Shown: piece after piece, positions 35,041-44,056 of the stretch
Layout of the letters: every line of letters starts with the position of its first letter
Numbering within the stretch: position 1 is the stretch's first letter
Assembly (NCBI GenBank): GCA_965250245.1
Contig: OZ252296.1
Coordinates: 310,001 to 374,000 of the forward strand
Length of the DNA stretch: 64,000 nucleotides
Source of the DNA: JABDIP01 sp965250245
GTDB taxonomy: Bacteria > Pseudomonadota > Alphaproteobacteria > DSM-16000 > Inquilinaceae
Direction: 5' to 3'
Position numbers and translations under genes: made by a program
The notes under the pieces: generated by a model
What the model saw: only the letters and a program-made list of their open reading frames with translations
Told to the model about the DNA's origin: nothing
Databases searched by the model: none

Positions 35041-36590
35041 CGGCATTGCCGCTCGACCTCTTGATGATCGCGGCGCTGATCGTCTGCATCCTGCTGGGCT
35101 ATCCGGTTTCTTTCACCATCGCCGGCGTGGCGACCGCCTTCGCCTTCCTCGGCTGGTGGCTGGGGGTGATGGACATCTCCCTGCTCGGCGCACTGGGGCA
35201 GCGTGTCTTCGGCCTGCTGACCAATGACGTGCTGATCGCCATCCCGCTCTTCGTGCTGATGGGCGTGGTGTTGGAGAAGAGCCGCATCGCCGCCGACCTT
35301 CTGGAGACCATGGGCCGGCTGTTCGGCCGCCTGCGCGGCGGGCTCGGCGTCTCGGTGGTGCTGGTCGGGGCGCTGCTGGCGGCCTCCACCGGCATCGTCG
35401 GCGCCACCGTCATCGCCATGGGCCTGATCGCGCTGCCGACCATGCTGCGCACCGGCTACGACCCGAAGCTGGCCTCCGGAACCGTGTGCACCGCCGGTAC
35501 GCTGGGCCAGATCATCCCGCCCTCGACCCTGCTGATCATCCTCTCCGACGTGATGTCGAACGGCTATCAGCAGGCCCAATTCGCCCAGGGCAAGTTCACC
35601 GTGGAAACCATCTCCGTCGGTCAGGTCTTCGCCGGGGCCCTGCTGCCGGGGCTGGCGCTGGTCGGACTCTACATCGCCTACCTGCTGGCGCGGGCCTGGG
35701 CATCGCCGGCTTCGGCTCCGGCGGTCCGCGAGGCCGCCGACCGCCCGACCGGCCGCCAGATCGCCGCGGTGATCGCGCCGCCGATCCTGCTGATCGTGGC
35801 GGTGCTGGGCGCGATCCTCGGCGGGATCGCGACGCCGACCGAGGCGGCATCGGTGGGGGCCGCCGGCGCTCTGCTTCTGGCCGGGCACCGGTTGGGCGTC
35901 CGGCCGACCCTGCTGATCGCCGGCGTCCTTGCCCTTCTGGCCCTCGCGCTGGCGGCCGGGCTGGCGCCGGTGCGGCTGCAGCGCAGCGATACGACGCCCG
36001 TCGACTGGGCCCAGGGAGCGGTCTATCTGGCGCTGGCCGCGGCCGGGCTGACGGCGCTCGCTGCTGCGGTGCGGCGGGCGCTGCGCGCCGACATGCTGGT
36101 GCCGGCGCTGACCTCGACCATGACCGTGACGGCGATGATCTTCGCCACCATCCTGACCGCCAGCTTCTTCTCCCTGGTCTTCGTCGGCCTCGGCGGCGAG
36201 GAGCGGGTCGAGCGCATCCTGACGGCGATGCCCGGCGGCCCGACCGGCGCACTGATCTTCGCCATGGCGCTGGTCTTCGTGCTCGGCTTCGTGCTCGATT
36301 TCGTGGAGATCACCGTGATCGTGCTGCCGCTGGTGATCCCCGGCCTGATCGTGATGGGCCACGACCCGATCTGGCTGGCGATCCTGATCGCGGTCAACCT
36401 GCAGACCTCGTTCCTGACCCCGCCCTTCGGCTTCTCGCTGTTCTACCTGCGCGGCGTCGCCCCGCCCGAAATCGCGACCACCGCCATCTATCTCGGCGTG
36501 GCCCCGTTCATCGCGCTGCAGGTCGCCGGAATGGCCCTGATCTACTTCCTGCCCGCCCTTGCCACATGGTTGCCGGGCGCGGTGTTCTGA
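35037..36590 (+). CDS. dctM: TRAP transporter large permease (DctM)
   Basis: 517 residues, longer than the usual 430 or so. The core DctM motifs are NDVLIAIPLFVLMGVVLEKS, GALLAASTGIVGATVIAMGLIALPTML, CTAGTLGQIIPPSTLLIILSD and LQTSFLTPPFGFSLFYLRGV. An extra section of about 90 residues near 280-360 adds two or three hydrophobic segments (LLIAGVLALLALALAAGLAP and VYLALAAAGLTALAAAV). This enlarged form goes with TakP-type systems. The ATG at 35037 overlaps dctQ. Confidence 0.93.
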   Translation: MTALPLDLLMIAALIVCILLGYPVSFTIAGVATAFAFLGWWLGVMDISLLGALGQRVFGLLTNDVLIAIPLFVLMGVVLEKSRIAADLLETMGRLFGRLRGGLGVSVVLVGALLAASTGIVGATVIAMGLIALPTMLRTGYDPKLASGTVCTAGTLGQIIPPSTLLIILSDVMSNGYQQAQFAQGKFTVETISVGQVFAGALLPGLALVGLYIAYLLARAWASPASAPAVREAADRPTGRQIAAVIAPPILLIVAVLGAILGGIATPTEAASVGAAGALLLAGHRLGVRPTLLIAGVLALLALALAAGLAPVRLQRSDTTPVDWAQGAVYLALAAAGLTALAAAVRRALRADMLVPALTSTMTVTAMIFATILTASFFSLVFVGLGGEERVERILTAMPGGPTGALIFAMALVFVLGFVLDFVEITVIVLPLVIPGLIVMGHDPIWLAILIAVNLQTSFLTPPFGFSLFYLRGVAPPEIATTAIYLGVAPFIALQVAGMALIYFLPALATWLPGAVF

Positions 36591-36630
36591 ACGCAGTCGG
36601 GCCTCGGCGTAGCGCCGCCGGCAAACCGCG

Positions 36631-37017
36631 TCAGAAGATGCCCTGGCAGATGACCATGATCACCAACGCCACCACCCAGTACCCGGCATCGGTATTGCGG
36701 GCATAGGCCGAGTTCTTCCGGAACGACCCGCCGGAATAGGCCAGCACTGTGAAGGCGACCGTCCCCAGGATCACCGTCATCAGCGCATCGGATGCGGCGG
36801 TCACGCCGACGAACCAGCTCATCAGCAGCAGGCCGATGCCCTGGCTGGCCATGGCCGCGACCGGCATCTCGTTGGCCGTGCCCATCTCCACGCCGACCCC
36901 TTCGGCCCATTTCGGCCCGAACAGCTTGGGCGAATACCACAGCCAGCCCGCCAGGAACGACACCACGGCGCCGACGATCACCGCCAGCCAGCTCACACCC
37001 GTCGTCAATTCAGCCAT
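36631..37017 (-). CDS. DUF1761-family membrane protein
   Basis: 128 residues with four predicted helices. VSWLAVIVGAVVSFLAGWLWYSPKLFGPKWAEG is the DUF1761 signature. The function of this family is unknown. GGCGGAGGGG lies just before the ATG at 37017. It is on the same strand as, and 52 bases downstream of, the SRPBCC gene, so it may be read from the ArsR-controlled transcript. Confidence 0.85.
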   Translation of the reverse strand: MAELTTGVSWLAVIVGAVVSFLAGWLWYSPKLFGPKWAEGVGVEMGTANEMPVAAMASQGIGLLLMSWFVGVTAASDALMTVILGTVAFTVLAYSGGSFRKNSAYARNTDAGYWVVALVIMVICQGIF

Positions 37018-37069
37018 TTTCCCCTCCGCCTTGGTAAGGTTCGATTGTTCCGCCCCCTCACGGGACGGT

Positions 37070-37534
37070 TCACTGGGATGGTCCGGATCGATGCGGCTCG
37101 TCCGCATCCGTGATGAAGGCGGCCAGGGCCGGCAGGACCAGATCCCAGCCACGTTCGAACAGCGCCCGCCGTTCCGGCCAGCGCTCCCCGAGCCCGCTCT
37201 CTGCCTCGCTGTGCCGCACGTCGATCCGGGTCTGGCCGCCATCGCCGGTGAAGGACACGGCGATTTCCGTCGGCTGGTCGACCGCGCCCGGGAACCAGGT
37301 GTAGACGATGCGATGCGGCGGATCGCATTCCAGCACCTCGCCGAACACGAACTCTTCGCCGGCCTCCGACCGCTCCAGGAACCGGCCGCCGACCCGCGCC
37401 TCCAGGCTCAGCCGCGACCGCTCGAACCGGCGATGTCCCTGCGGCCACCACAGATCCAGGCGATCGGTGAACACCGCGAAGGCGTGCTCGACCGGGCACC
37501 GGATGCGGATCGAGCGTTCCAGCGGCCCGCTCAC
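37070..37534 (-). CDS. SRPBCC/AHSA1-type protein paired with ArsR regulator
   Basis: 154 residues of the START-like SRPBCC fold: SIRIRCPVEHAFAVFTDRLDLWWP, FGEVLECDPPHRIVYTWFPG, then WDLVLPALAAFI. Such proteins bind hydrophobic ligands or act as Hsp90 co-factor-like folds. The start is taken as GTG at 37534 because it overlaps the regulator's stop (GTGA); the longer frame upstream is Arg-rich and uncharacteristic. ArsR-SRPBCC pairs are very common. Confidence 0.85.
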   Translation of the reverse strand: MSGPLERSIRIRCPVEHAFAVFTDRLDLWWPQGHRRFERSRLSLEARVGGRFLERSEAGEEFVFGEVLECDPPHRIVYTWFPGAVDQPTEIAVSFTGDGGQTRIDVRHSEAESGLGERWPERRALFERGWDLVLPALAAFITDADEPHRSGPSQ

Positions 37535-37857
37535 CGGCTGTTCTTCCACTCGTCTTCGGCGGCCCGCTTCAGGCGCATCAGCGCGTCGTCCCAAAAGGAT
37601 TCCAGCCAGTCCCGCGCCGAGTCGAACCCGGACTTCCTGAGCCGGAAGACATTGCGGTTGCCTTCGCTGCGATGCACGACCAGCTCCGCCGTCTCCAGCA
37701 GCCTCAGATGCTTCGACACCGCCGGCCGGCTGACCGGCAGCGCCGCCGCGATCTCGCCGACGGATTTGGGCCCGGGTGCGAGCAGACGCACGATCTGCCG
37801 TCGTGTCGGGCTGCCCAGAGCGTCCAGTGTCGCTTCCAGTTTCGGTTCGCTCAGCAC
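37531..37857 (-). CDS. ArsR-family transcriptional regulator
   Basis: A 108-residue winged-helix repressor: LDALGSPTRRQIVRLLAPGPKSVGEIAAALPVSRPAVSKHLRLLETAELVVHRSEGNRNVFRL. No cysteine pair of the metal-sensing type is present, so it is probably not a metalloregulator. It overlaps the SRPBCC gene by four bases. Inverted repeats at 37879-37913, just upstream, are the likely operator. Confidence 0.9.
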   Translation of the reverse strand: MLSEPKLEATLDALGSPTRRQIVRLLAPGPKSVGEIAAALPVSRPAVSKHLRLLETAELVVHRSEGNRNVFRLRKSGFDSARDWLESFWDDALMRLKRAAEDEWKNSR

Positions 37858-37878
37858 GTCGGATTGGGTGGACTGATT

Positions 37879-37913
37879 GGTAACTTCTCGGTTACGGTAA
37901 TGCCCAAGTTACC
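37879..37913. promoter_or_regulatory. ArsR operator candidate
   Basis: Perfect 8-bp inverted arms GGTAACTT (37879-37886) and AAGTTACC (37906-37913) are spaced by 19 bases that contain a further partial dyad (GGTTACGGTAA). They lie 21 bases before the ArsR-family start. Such GTAAC/GTTAC arms fit autoregulation by this type of repressor; the assignment is inferred. Confidence 0.58.
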
Positions 37914-37952
37914 TGACTGTCAAGTCGGCGGTCGGGCCCATCGGGATGTGTC

Positions 37953-37968
37953 TGTGACGGCCGTCACA
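37953..37968. promoter_or_regulatory. CRP/FNR-type palindrome TGTGACGG/CCGTCACA
   Basis: The perfect 16-bp palindrome TGTGACGGCCGTCACA contains TGTGA-N6-TCACA, the E. coli CRP consensus core. It lies in the 214-bp divergent gap between the ArsR gene and the thioredoxin-fold gene, 104 bases before the latter. A regulator of the CRP/FNR family is the natural candidate; none is encoded in the window. Confidence 0.5.
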
Positions 37969-38071
37969 ATGACGGCTGGGCATCGCGGCTACCATCGGTT
38001 GTAGGCAGTGGTATTTGTCCTGCCGGCTTCGCGATGACGGGCGCCGGCAGGGATCTGCGACACGGGTGGCT

Positions 38072-38917
38072 ATGCGAATGCGGGCGTTTCCGGCGGTCTG
38101 CGCCGTCCTTCAAATTGTCCTGACGACGGCATCGGTTGCAGCCGAGCCGGTGCTGGAAATCCAGGCAGAAGAGGTCGAGGCGCTCGTGGCCGCCGACCAT
38201 GGTGACCGGCTGCTGGTCGTCCATTATTCCTCGGATGACGGGTCCTGCAGCTTCTGTGTGGACAGCAACGACACGGTGCAAAGGGCGGCCGGAGAGCTCG
38301 CGGACCGGTTCGTCTTCGCGCAAGTGCTGGTGAACCCTTGGCGGGCCTATTTCGAGGAGGGCCACCCCGCCGCCGCTTACCAGCAGCGGATCGGCTATCG
38401 GCTGACCGGGGTGCCCGCCGCCATGGTCTTCTCGCGCGGCCAGCCCTTGCGGCTGATCACCAGCATCGGCCCCGAATTTTCCGCCGAGCTTGAAAGTGCG
38501 CGCGACCTGGCGATGCAACAGGCGACGGCGCCGAGGGGGCCGGTGGCGGTCTCGCGCGTACAGCCGGACAAGATCGCCGCGTTCCTGCAACAGCCGGCGC
38601 GCGACCGACCGGTGGTGCTCACCATCTCGTCGACGGACCTGGGCTGCCCGCATTGCATCGAGGCGAATTCGGTGGTCGAGGAGACGTCGCGGTACCTCGC
38701 CGACTCTTACACCTTCCTCCATGTCGAGCTCGACCCCTGGCAGTCCTTCGCCACGGATGAGGCGCTGACGGCATTCCTGGCGGCGCAGGGTGCGACGATC
38801 AACGGCGTTCCGACCACCTTCCTGGTGAATGAGGGGCGCCTGCTCGGCCAGATGCCGACCTTGCGCGGCGATCTGAGGACCATTCTGGTGCAAGTGCTTC
38901 CAGGGATCGGACAATGA
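38072..38917 (+). CDS. Exported protein with two thioredoxin-like domains
   Basis: About 281 residues with a Sec signal ending ASVAA. Each half carries a CxxC motif at a domain start: SCSFC near residue 62 and GCPHC near residue 195, each followed by the same layout (ELADRFVFAQVLVNPWRAYF and YLADSYTFLHVELDPWQSFA), so the protein is an internal duplication. GVPAAMVF and GVPTTFLVN give the cis-proline positions. It is probably a periplasmic disulfide or redox protein with no assigned partner. The next gene overlaps by four bases. Confidence 0.8.
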   Translation: MRMRAFPAVCAVLQIVLTTASVAAEPVLEIQAEEVEALVAADHGDRLLVVHYSSDDGSCSFCVDSNDTVQRAAGELADRFVFAQVLVNPWRAYFEEGHPAAAYQQRIGYRLTGVPAAMVFSRGQPLRLITSIGPEFSAELESARDLAMQQATAPRGPVAVSRVQPDKIAAFLQQPARDRPVVLTISSTDLGCPHCIEANSVVEETSRYLADSYTFLHVELDPWQSFATDEALTAFLAAQGATINGVPTTFLVNEGRLLGQMPTLRGDLRTILVQVLPGIGQ

Positions 38918-39405
38918 GCGCAGACCGAACCGACGCCCGCCGCCGCTGGAGCGCCGGCATTCTTGCCTTTGGGCTTCTGGTCCCGTGGGCGTTGCCGGCA
39001 GCCGCCGAGGACCGGACCATCCAGGTCGACCCGGGGCTCTGGCGCTTCACCAATTCCTTCTCCGTGCAGGGAATGGGGCAGGGCCGCGAGGACACGATCA
39101 CTGAGTGCCTGACGGAGGAAACCGCGCAGCTCGACCTGCAGGCCGTCCTGAGCGACATGGCGGGACCCGACGGCAATTGCACCATCTCCAATCTGGTGGA
39201 CCGGCCTGGAAGGGTGGAACTGAACATCGCCTGCGAGGCAAGCGCGGGGGATGTAGTGATGCGATCCTCCGGCCGCATGGAATACACCTATTCCCGCGAC
39301 GCGTTCGACGGCGGCGTGGAGGGCATCATCGAGATGCAGGGCCAGGCGTTGCCTTACACCGGGCGCGGCACCGGAACACGGATCGCGGACTGCACCAAGG
39401 ACTAG
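38914..39405 (+). CDS. DUF3617-type secreted protein
   Basis: 163 residues with a signal peptide (RRWSAGILAFGLLVPWALPAAA). IQVDPGLWRFTNSFSVQGMG, TECLTEETAQL, NCTISN and the late YTGRGTGTRIADC follow the DUF3617 pattern, with four conserved cysteines likely forming two disulfides. The function of this family is unknown. The ATG overlaps the double-thioredoxin gene, suggesting that the redox protein may help fold this one (inference). Confidence 0.78.
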   Translation: MSADRTDARRRWSAGILAFGLLVPWALPAAAEDRTIQVDPGLWRFTNSFSVQGMGQGREDTITECLTEETAQLDLQAVLSDMAGPDGNCTISNLVDRPGRVELNIACEASAGDVVMRSSGRMEYTYSRDAFDGGVEGIIEMQGQALPYTGRGTGTRIADCTKD

Positions 39406-39584
39406 CGCATGGTCCGCTCATGCGGACTCGGGGTCGGCCCCCTGGCTTGGTGGAATGATCGGCCGGCGCGGCGACAATTCTCCACTTTTGCGGCACAGGG
39501 CCGACGGGCTATTCTCCCCGCCCTCTTTCAGGCATGGGCCGGGCGCGCTGATCCGCGACCGGTCCGCAGCAGGGCGTTGAGACG

Positions 39585-41003
39585 ATGTCAGCACAGAACC
39601 AGCAGCCTCGGACGCTGTTCGACAAGATCTGGGACAGCCATGTGGTCCGCCGTCAGGAGGACGGGACCTGCACCCTCTATATCGACCGGCACCTGGTCCA
39701 TGAGGTGACCAGTCCGCAGGCCTTCGAGGGGCTGCGCATGGCCGGGCGCGGCGTGCGGCGGCCGGACGCGACGCTGGCGGTGGCCGACCACAACGTGCCG
39801 ACCTCCGACCGATCCCAGGGCATCGCGGATGAGCAGTCTCGCATCCAGGTCGAGACCCTGGAATCCAACTGCGCCGAATTCGGCGTGCCGATCTTCAAGA
39901 TGGACGATATCCGCCAGGGCATCGTGCACATCATCGGTCCCGAGCAGGGCATGACCCAGCCGGGCATGACCATCGTCTGCGGCGACAGCCACACCGCCAC
40001 CCATGGCGCCTTCGGGGCGCTGGCCTTCGGCATCGGCACGTCCGAGGTGGAGCATGTTCTGGCCACCCAGACCCTGATGCAGCAGCCGGCCAAGAACCTG
40101 CGCATCTCCGTCGAGGGCGATCTGCCGAACGGGGTGACCGCCAAGGATCTGATCCTGGCGATCATCGGCGAGATCGGCACCGCCGGCGGCACCGGCCATG
40201 TCATCGAGTATGCCGGGCAGGCGATCCGCGACCTCTCCATGGAAGGCCGCATGACGATCTGCAACATGTCGATCGAGGGTGGCGCCCGCGCCGGCCTGAT
40301 CGCGCCCGACGAGACGACCTTCGAATACCTGGCGGGCCGGCCCATGGCGCCCAAGGGCGCGCTATGGGAAACCGCGGTCGCCTATTGGAAGACCCTGCCG
40401 TCGGACGACGGTGCCCGCTACGACCGCGAGGTCACCCTGAACGCCGCCGACATCGCGCCGACGGTGACCTGGGGCACCAGCCCGCAGGACGTGGTGCCGA
40501 TCACCGGCGCGGTTCCCGATCCGGACAGCCTGGGCGACGAGGCCCGCGCCAAGGCGGCGCGCCGCTCGCTCGACTATATGGGCCTTGAGGCCGGCACCCG
40601 GATGACCGACATCGCCGTCGACAAGGTCTTCATCGGCTCCTGCACCAATGGCCGCATCGAGGATCTGCGCGCCGTCGCCGCACTGGCCGAGGGCCGCAAG
40701 GTCGCCGATGGGGTCTATGCGATGATTGTGCCCGGCTCCGGCCTGGTGAAGGAGCAGGCGGAGGCCGAGGGCCTGGACCGCATCTTCACCGAGGCCGGCT
40801 TCGACTGGCGCGAGCCCGGCTGTTCCATGTGCCTGGCCATGAACGCCGACCGGCTGGAGCCGGGCGAGCGCTGCGCCTCCACCTCGAACCGCAATTTCGA
40901 GGGCCGTCAGGGCCGCGGCGGGCGCACCCATCTGGTCAGCCCGGCCATGGCCACGGCGGCGGCGATCGCCGGCCACCTGGCGGATGTCCGGGACCTCGCC
41001 TGA
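39585..41003 (+). CDS. leuC: 3-isopropylmalate dehydratase large subunit
   Basis: Aconitase-type [4Fe-4S] enzyme of leucine synthesis, isomerising 2- to 3-isopropylmalate with LeuD. 472 residues. Cluster cysteines are in FIGSCTNGR and PGCSMCLAMN; VCGDSHTATHGAFGALAFGIGTSEVEHVLATQ is diagnostic. A GNAT gene overlaps its last 20 bases. leuD lies 3 kb further on, an unusually wide separation. Confidence 0.97.
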   Translation: MSAQNQQPRTLFDKIWDSHVVRRQEDGTCTLYIDRHLVHEVTSPQAFEGLRMAGRGVRRPDATLAVADHNVPTSDRSQGIADEQSRIQVETLESNCAEFGVPIFKMDDIRQGIVHIIGPEQGMTQPGMTIVCGDSHTATHGAFGALAFGIGTSEVEHVLATQTLMQQPAKNLRISVEGDLPNGVTAKDLILAIIGEIGTAGGTGHVIEYAGQAIRDLSMEGRMTICNMSIEGGARAGLIAPDETTFEYLAGRPMAPKGALWETAVAYWKTLPSDDGARYDREVTLNAADIAPTVTWGTSPQDVVPITGAVPDPDSLGDEARAKAARRSLDYMGLEAGTRMTDIAVDKVFIGSCTNGRIEDLRAVAALAEGRKVADGVYAMIVPGSGLVKEQAEAEGLDRIFTEAGFDWREPGCSMCLAMNADRLEPGERCASTSNRNFEGRQGRGGRTHLVSPAMATAAAIAGHLADVRDLA

Positions 41004-41493
41004 CCCGACCGAGGGGCCGTCCTTTACGATCAGGGCCGGCACCCCGGCCGACGCGAACGCGATCTGGCAGGTGCACCGCCGGTCGATCCTCGAGCTCGGC
41101 CGCGACTACTACACCCAGGCGGAAGTCGAAAGCTGGGCCCATGGCCTGGTGCCCAAGCGCTACGCTGACAACATGGCCGCCGGCAAAGAGACCTTCTATG
41201 TGGCGGTCGACGGGGCGGGCACGGTGATCGGCTTCTGCTCGTTCCGTGAGGACGAAGTGCGCGGGCTCTATGTCGATCCGAGCATGGCGCGGTGCGGCGC
41301 CGGCGGTGCTCTTTTGCGCCGGGCAGAGGCCGACCTGCTGGCCTCCGGCCAACACCGGATCTGGCTGCGGGCCAGCCGGGCCGGGCAGCCCTTCTACACC
41401 GCCCAGGGCTTTGAAGCGGTCGACGAGTACCCTTGGAAGTCGCGCGGCGGCCTGGAAATCATGGTTCAACGGATGGAGAAATCCCTGGCCTGA
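40984..41493 (+). CDS. GNAT-family N-acetyltransferase
   Basis: 169 residues. FTIRAGTPADANAIWQVHRRSI opens the GNAT fold, VIGFCSFREDEVRGLYVDPSMARCGAGGALLRRAEADL carries the acetyl-CoA pyrophosphate loop, and AGQPFYTAQGFEAVDEYPW ends it. The gene sits between leuC and leuD and overlaps leuC by 20 bases, so it is co-transcribed. The substrate is unknown. Confidence 0.87.
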   Translation: MSGTSPDPTEGPSFTIRAGTPADANAIWQVHRRSILELGRDYYTQAEVESWAHGLVPKRYADNMAAGKETFYVAVDGAGTVIGFCSFREDEVRGLYVDPSMARCGAGGALLRRAEADLLASGQHRIWLRASRAGQPFYTAQGFEAVDEYPWKSRGGLEIMVQRMEKSLA

Positions 41494-41606
41494 GCCGCCG
41501 GAACACACGCCGGCGGCACGGAAATATGACGGCAGGTGCGGTTGCGCGCGTTAACCAAACCGGTCCATAAGGGCCGGGGGGCGCAAAACCAAAAGGAAAA
41601 TGCCGC

Positions 41607-43235
41607 ATGTTCGTCCGTCCATTCGCGATTCTCTCCCTCCTCTTTTTCAGTGCCACGATCGCCCAGGCCCAGACCCTGGCGGAGCGCATCGAGGCGGAAC
41701 TGCTCACCGGCTTCGACGCCGTCGCGACCGAGGATGCCGCGGCGACCCTGGCCATCGTCGAGGAGGTCTACCGGGCCCGCGCCATGCGGCCGATCTGGGT
41801 GTCCGAGAGCGGCGTGCTGCCGCGCGGCCGCGACATGGCCCGCCTGCTGGCCGAGGCCGATCTCGACGCGCTGGACCCGAACGATTACGGCGCGGGCTAT
41901 GTGAGCAGCGTGCTCGGCGCGACCGATCCGCAGACCCTGGCGGGGCTCGAGGTCCGGCTCAGCATCGGCCTGGCGCAGTTCACCGCCGATCTGGGCCAGG
42001 GCCGGACGGCGCCGAACGCGGCCGATCCGGAGCTCTTCCTCTATCGCGAGGAGGTCGACAAGGCGGTTGTGCTGAACACGGTGGAGGCCGCCACCGATTT
42101 GGAAGTCTTCGTCGACCGTTACCGGCCTCAGAGCCCGCGCTACGACCGCATCCGCGCGGCCCTCACTGATTACCGCCTGCTGGCCGAGCTCGGCGGGTGG
42201 GAACCGATCCCGGACGGGCCGGCGCTGAAGCCCGGCATGACCGATCCCCGGATCGGCATGGTCCGCGAGCGCCTGGTGCTGTGGGGCGATCTCGATGCCG
42301 AGGCACTGCCCGCCGATTCCGACCCGGACTTCTACGACGACGCGCTGGAGGTGGCGATCAAGCGGGCCCAGTACCGGCACGGCCTGACCCAGGATGGCGT
42401 TGTCGGGCGCAACACCCTGGCGGCGCTGAACGTATCGGTCGAGGACCGGGTCGAGCAGCTTGTCCTGAACCTGGAGCGGCGGCGCTGGATGCCGGACGAT
42501 CTCGGCCAGCGCTACGTCTTCGTCAACCTGGCGGACTTCAACCTGAAGATCGTCGACGGCGAGCAGACCATCTATGAGGACCGAGTGGTGGTCGGCCGGC
42601 CCTATCACCGCACCCCGGTGTTCAGCCACGAGATGACCTATCTGGTGGTCAACCCGTTCTGGCACGTGCCGCCCAGCATCGCCCGCAACGAGCTGCTGCC
42701 GAAGATCCAGGAGGACGCCGGCTATCTGGCCGCCAACAACTTCACCCTGCTGAGCGACTGGAGCGCCGGCGCCACCGAGATCGACCCCCTGACGGTGGAC
42801 TGGCAATCGGTCGAGCCCAGGTCCTTCGCCTACAAGATCCGGCAGGGCCCGGGCGACGGCAACGCGCTCGGCCGGTTGAAGTTCATGTTCCCCAACCGCT
42901 TCAACATCTACCTGCACGACACGCCGGCGAAATCCCTGTTCGCCCGCGACCAGCGCAGCTTCAGCCATGGCTGCATCCGGGTGATGAATCCGCCCGAGCT
43001 GGCCGAGGTCGTGCTGGCCGACCACCCGGACTGGGATCTGGAGCGGATCAACCGCACCATCGACGGGGGCGACCGCACCGTGGTCTCGCTGCCGGAGCCG
43101 CTGCCGGTGCATCTCAGCTACCAGACCGCCTGGGTGAACAAGGACGGCTCGGTGCATTTCCGGACGGACATCTATGACCGGGATGTGGTATTGGCCGAGG
43201 CACTGATGGGCACTCGGATCGGCCGGACGTTCTGA
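41607..43235 (+). CDS. L,D-transpeptidase (YcbB/LdtD type)
   Basis: Periplasmic enzyme that makes 3-3 cross-links in peptidoglycan or attaches lipoproteins. 542 residues: Sec signal (1-22), an N-terminal scaffold domain, a peptidoglycan-binding domain around 215-275 (YDDALEVAIKRAQYRHGLTQDGVVGRNTLAALN) and a C-terminal YkuD domain. The catalytic motif is SHGCIRVMNPPELA near residue 452, with a NPFWHVPPSIARNE segment. The next gene is YcbK-like, the same partnership as ycbB-ycbK in E. coli. Confidence 0.92.
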   Translation: MFVRPFAILSLLFFSATIAQAQTLAERIEAELLTGFDAVATEDAAATLAIVEEVYRARAMRPIWVSESGVLPRGRDMARLLAEADLDALDPNDYGAGYVSSVLGATDPQTLAGLEVRLSIGLAQFTADLGQGRTAPNAADPELFLYREEVDKAVVLNTVEAATDLEVFVDRYRPQSPRYDRIRAALTDYRLLAELGGWEPIPDGPALKPGMTDPRIGMVRERLVLWGDLDAEALPADSDPDFYDDALEVAIKRAQYRHGLTQDGVVGRNTLAALNVSVEDRVEQLVLNLERRRWMPDDLGQRYVFVNLADFNLKIVDGEQTIYEDRVVVGRPYHRTPVFSHEMTYLVVNPFWHVPPSIARNELLPKIQEDAGYLAANNFTLLSDWSAGATEIDPLTVDWQSVEPRSFAYKIRQGPGDGNALGRLKFMFPNRFNIYLHDTPAKSLFARDQRSFSHGCIRVMNPPELAEVVLADHPDWDLERINRTIDGGDRTVVSLPEPLPVHLSYQTAWVNKDGSVHFRTDIYDRDVVLAEALMGTRIGRTF

Positions 43236-43329
43236 CCGGCCGTTCCAGCAACGAAAAAAGAACGATCCGGCGTCACGCTGTCGCCGGAATCGCGAACACA
43301 ATGCCGCTGCGTAATCGAGGGAGAGCGGT

Positions 43330-43899
43330 GTGCGGGGTCTTGTCACGTGCGGGCGCCGGCGCGTCCTGGCCGGGATGGTCGGGGCTGCGGCGGCGGTTAC
43401 CATGCCGTCGATCATGGCGGGCAATCGGGCGATGGCGGCGGCCATGCCCGCGGTCCGGACCTTGTCGATCCGGTCCTTGCATACCGAGGAGCGGCTGACG
43501 GCGACGTTCTTCCGGGACGGACGCTACGATCCCGCGGCCCTGAACGAGATCGACTATTTGCTGCGCGACTGGCGCACCGGTGCGGTGAAGACGATCGACC
43601 GGGGCCTGCTGGATATGCTCTGCATGCTGCACCGGCAGGTCGGCGGCACCGAGCCGTTCGATCTGATCTCCGGCTACCGCTCGCCGGAGACCAATGCCGC
43701 GCTGGCGCAGCAGAATGGCGGGGTGGCCCGTCGCAGCCTCCACATGGACGGCATGGCGGCGGATATCCGGCTTCCGGGCTGCGCGCTCCAACGGCTGCAC
43801 CAGGCAGCCGTGGGGCTCGAGTCCGGCGGCGTCGGCCTCTACACCCGCTCCGACTTCATCCACGTGGACACCGGCCGCGTCCGCTACTGGGGCAGCTAG
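43330..43899 (+). CDS. YcbK/DUF882-family peptidase M15-like protein
   Basis: 189 residues with a Tat-type leader (CGRRRVLAGMVGAAAAVTMPSIMA). The M15-like zinc site is marked by RRSLHMDGMAADIRL and SDFIHVDTGRVRYW; SGYRSPETNAAL is characteristic. The start is a GTG, 94 bases after the transpeptidase. Probably an exported murein peptidase or binding protein acting with that enzyme. Confidence 0.9.
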   Translation: MRGLVTCGRRRVLAGMVGAAAAVTMPSIMAGNRAMAAAMPAVRTLSIRSLHTEERLTATFFRDGRYDPAALNEIDYLLRDWRTGAVKTIDRGLLDMLCMLHRQVGGTEPFDLISGYRSPETNAALAQQNGGVARRSLHMDGMAADIRLPGCALQRLHQAAVGLESGGVGLYTRSDFIHVDTGRVRYWGS

Positions 43900-44056
43900 C
43901 GCGGACACCGCGTGGCGCTGCAATTTGCGGCTGTGAACCGGCTTTGATCGGCCCGTTTCGGCACAATAAATCCCTTTGGCCGGTGCGGACCCTGTGGCAA
44001 AAGAAGCGGCCGGCGCCTTGTGTGCCGGCCAAGAGAAATGCCAAGGGATTGTATCC

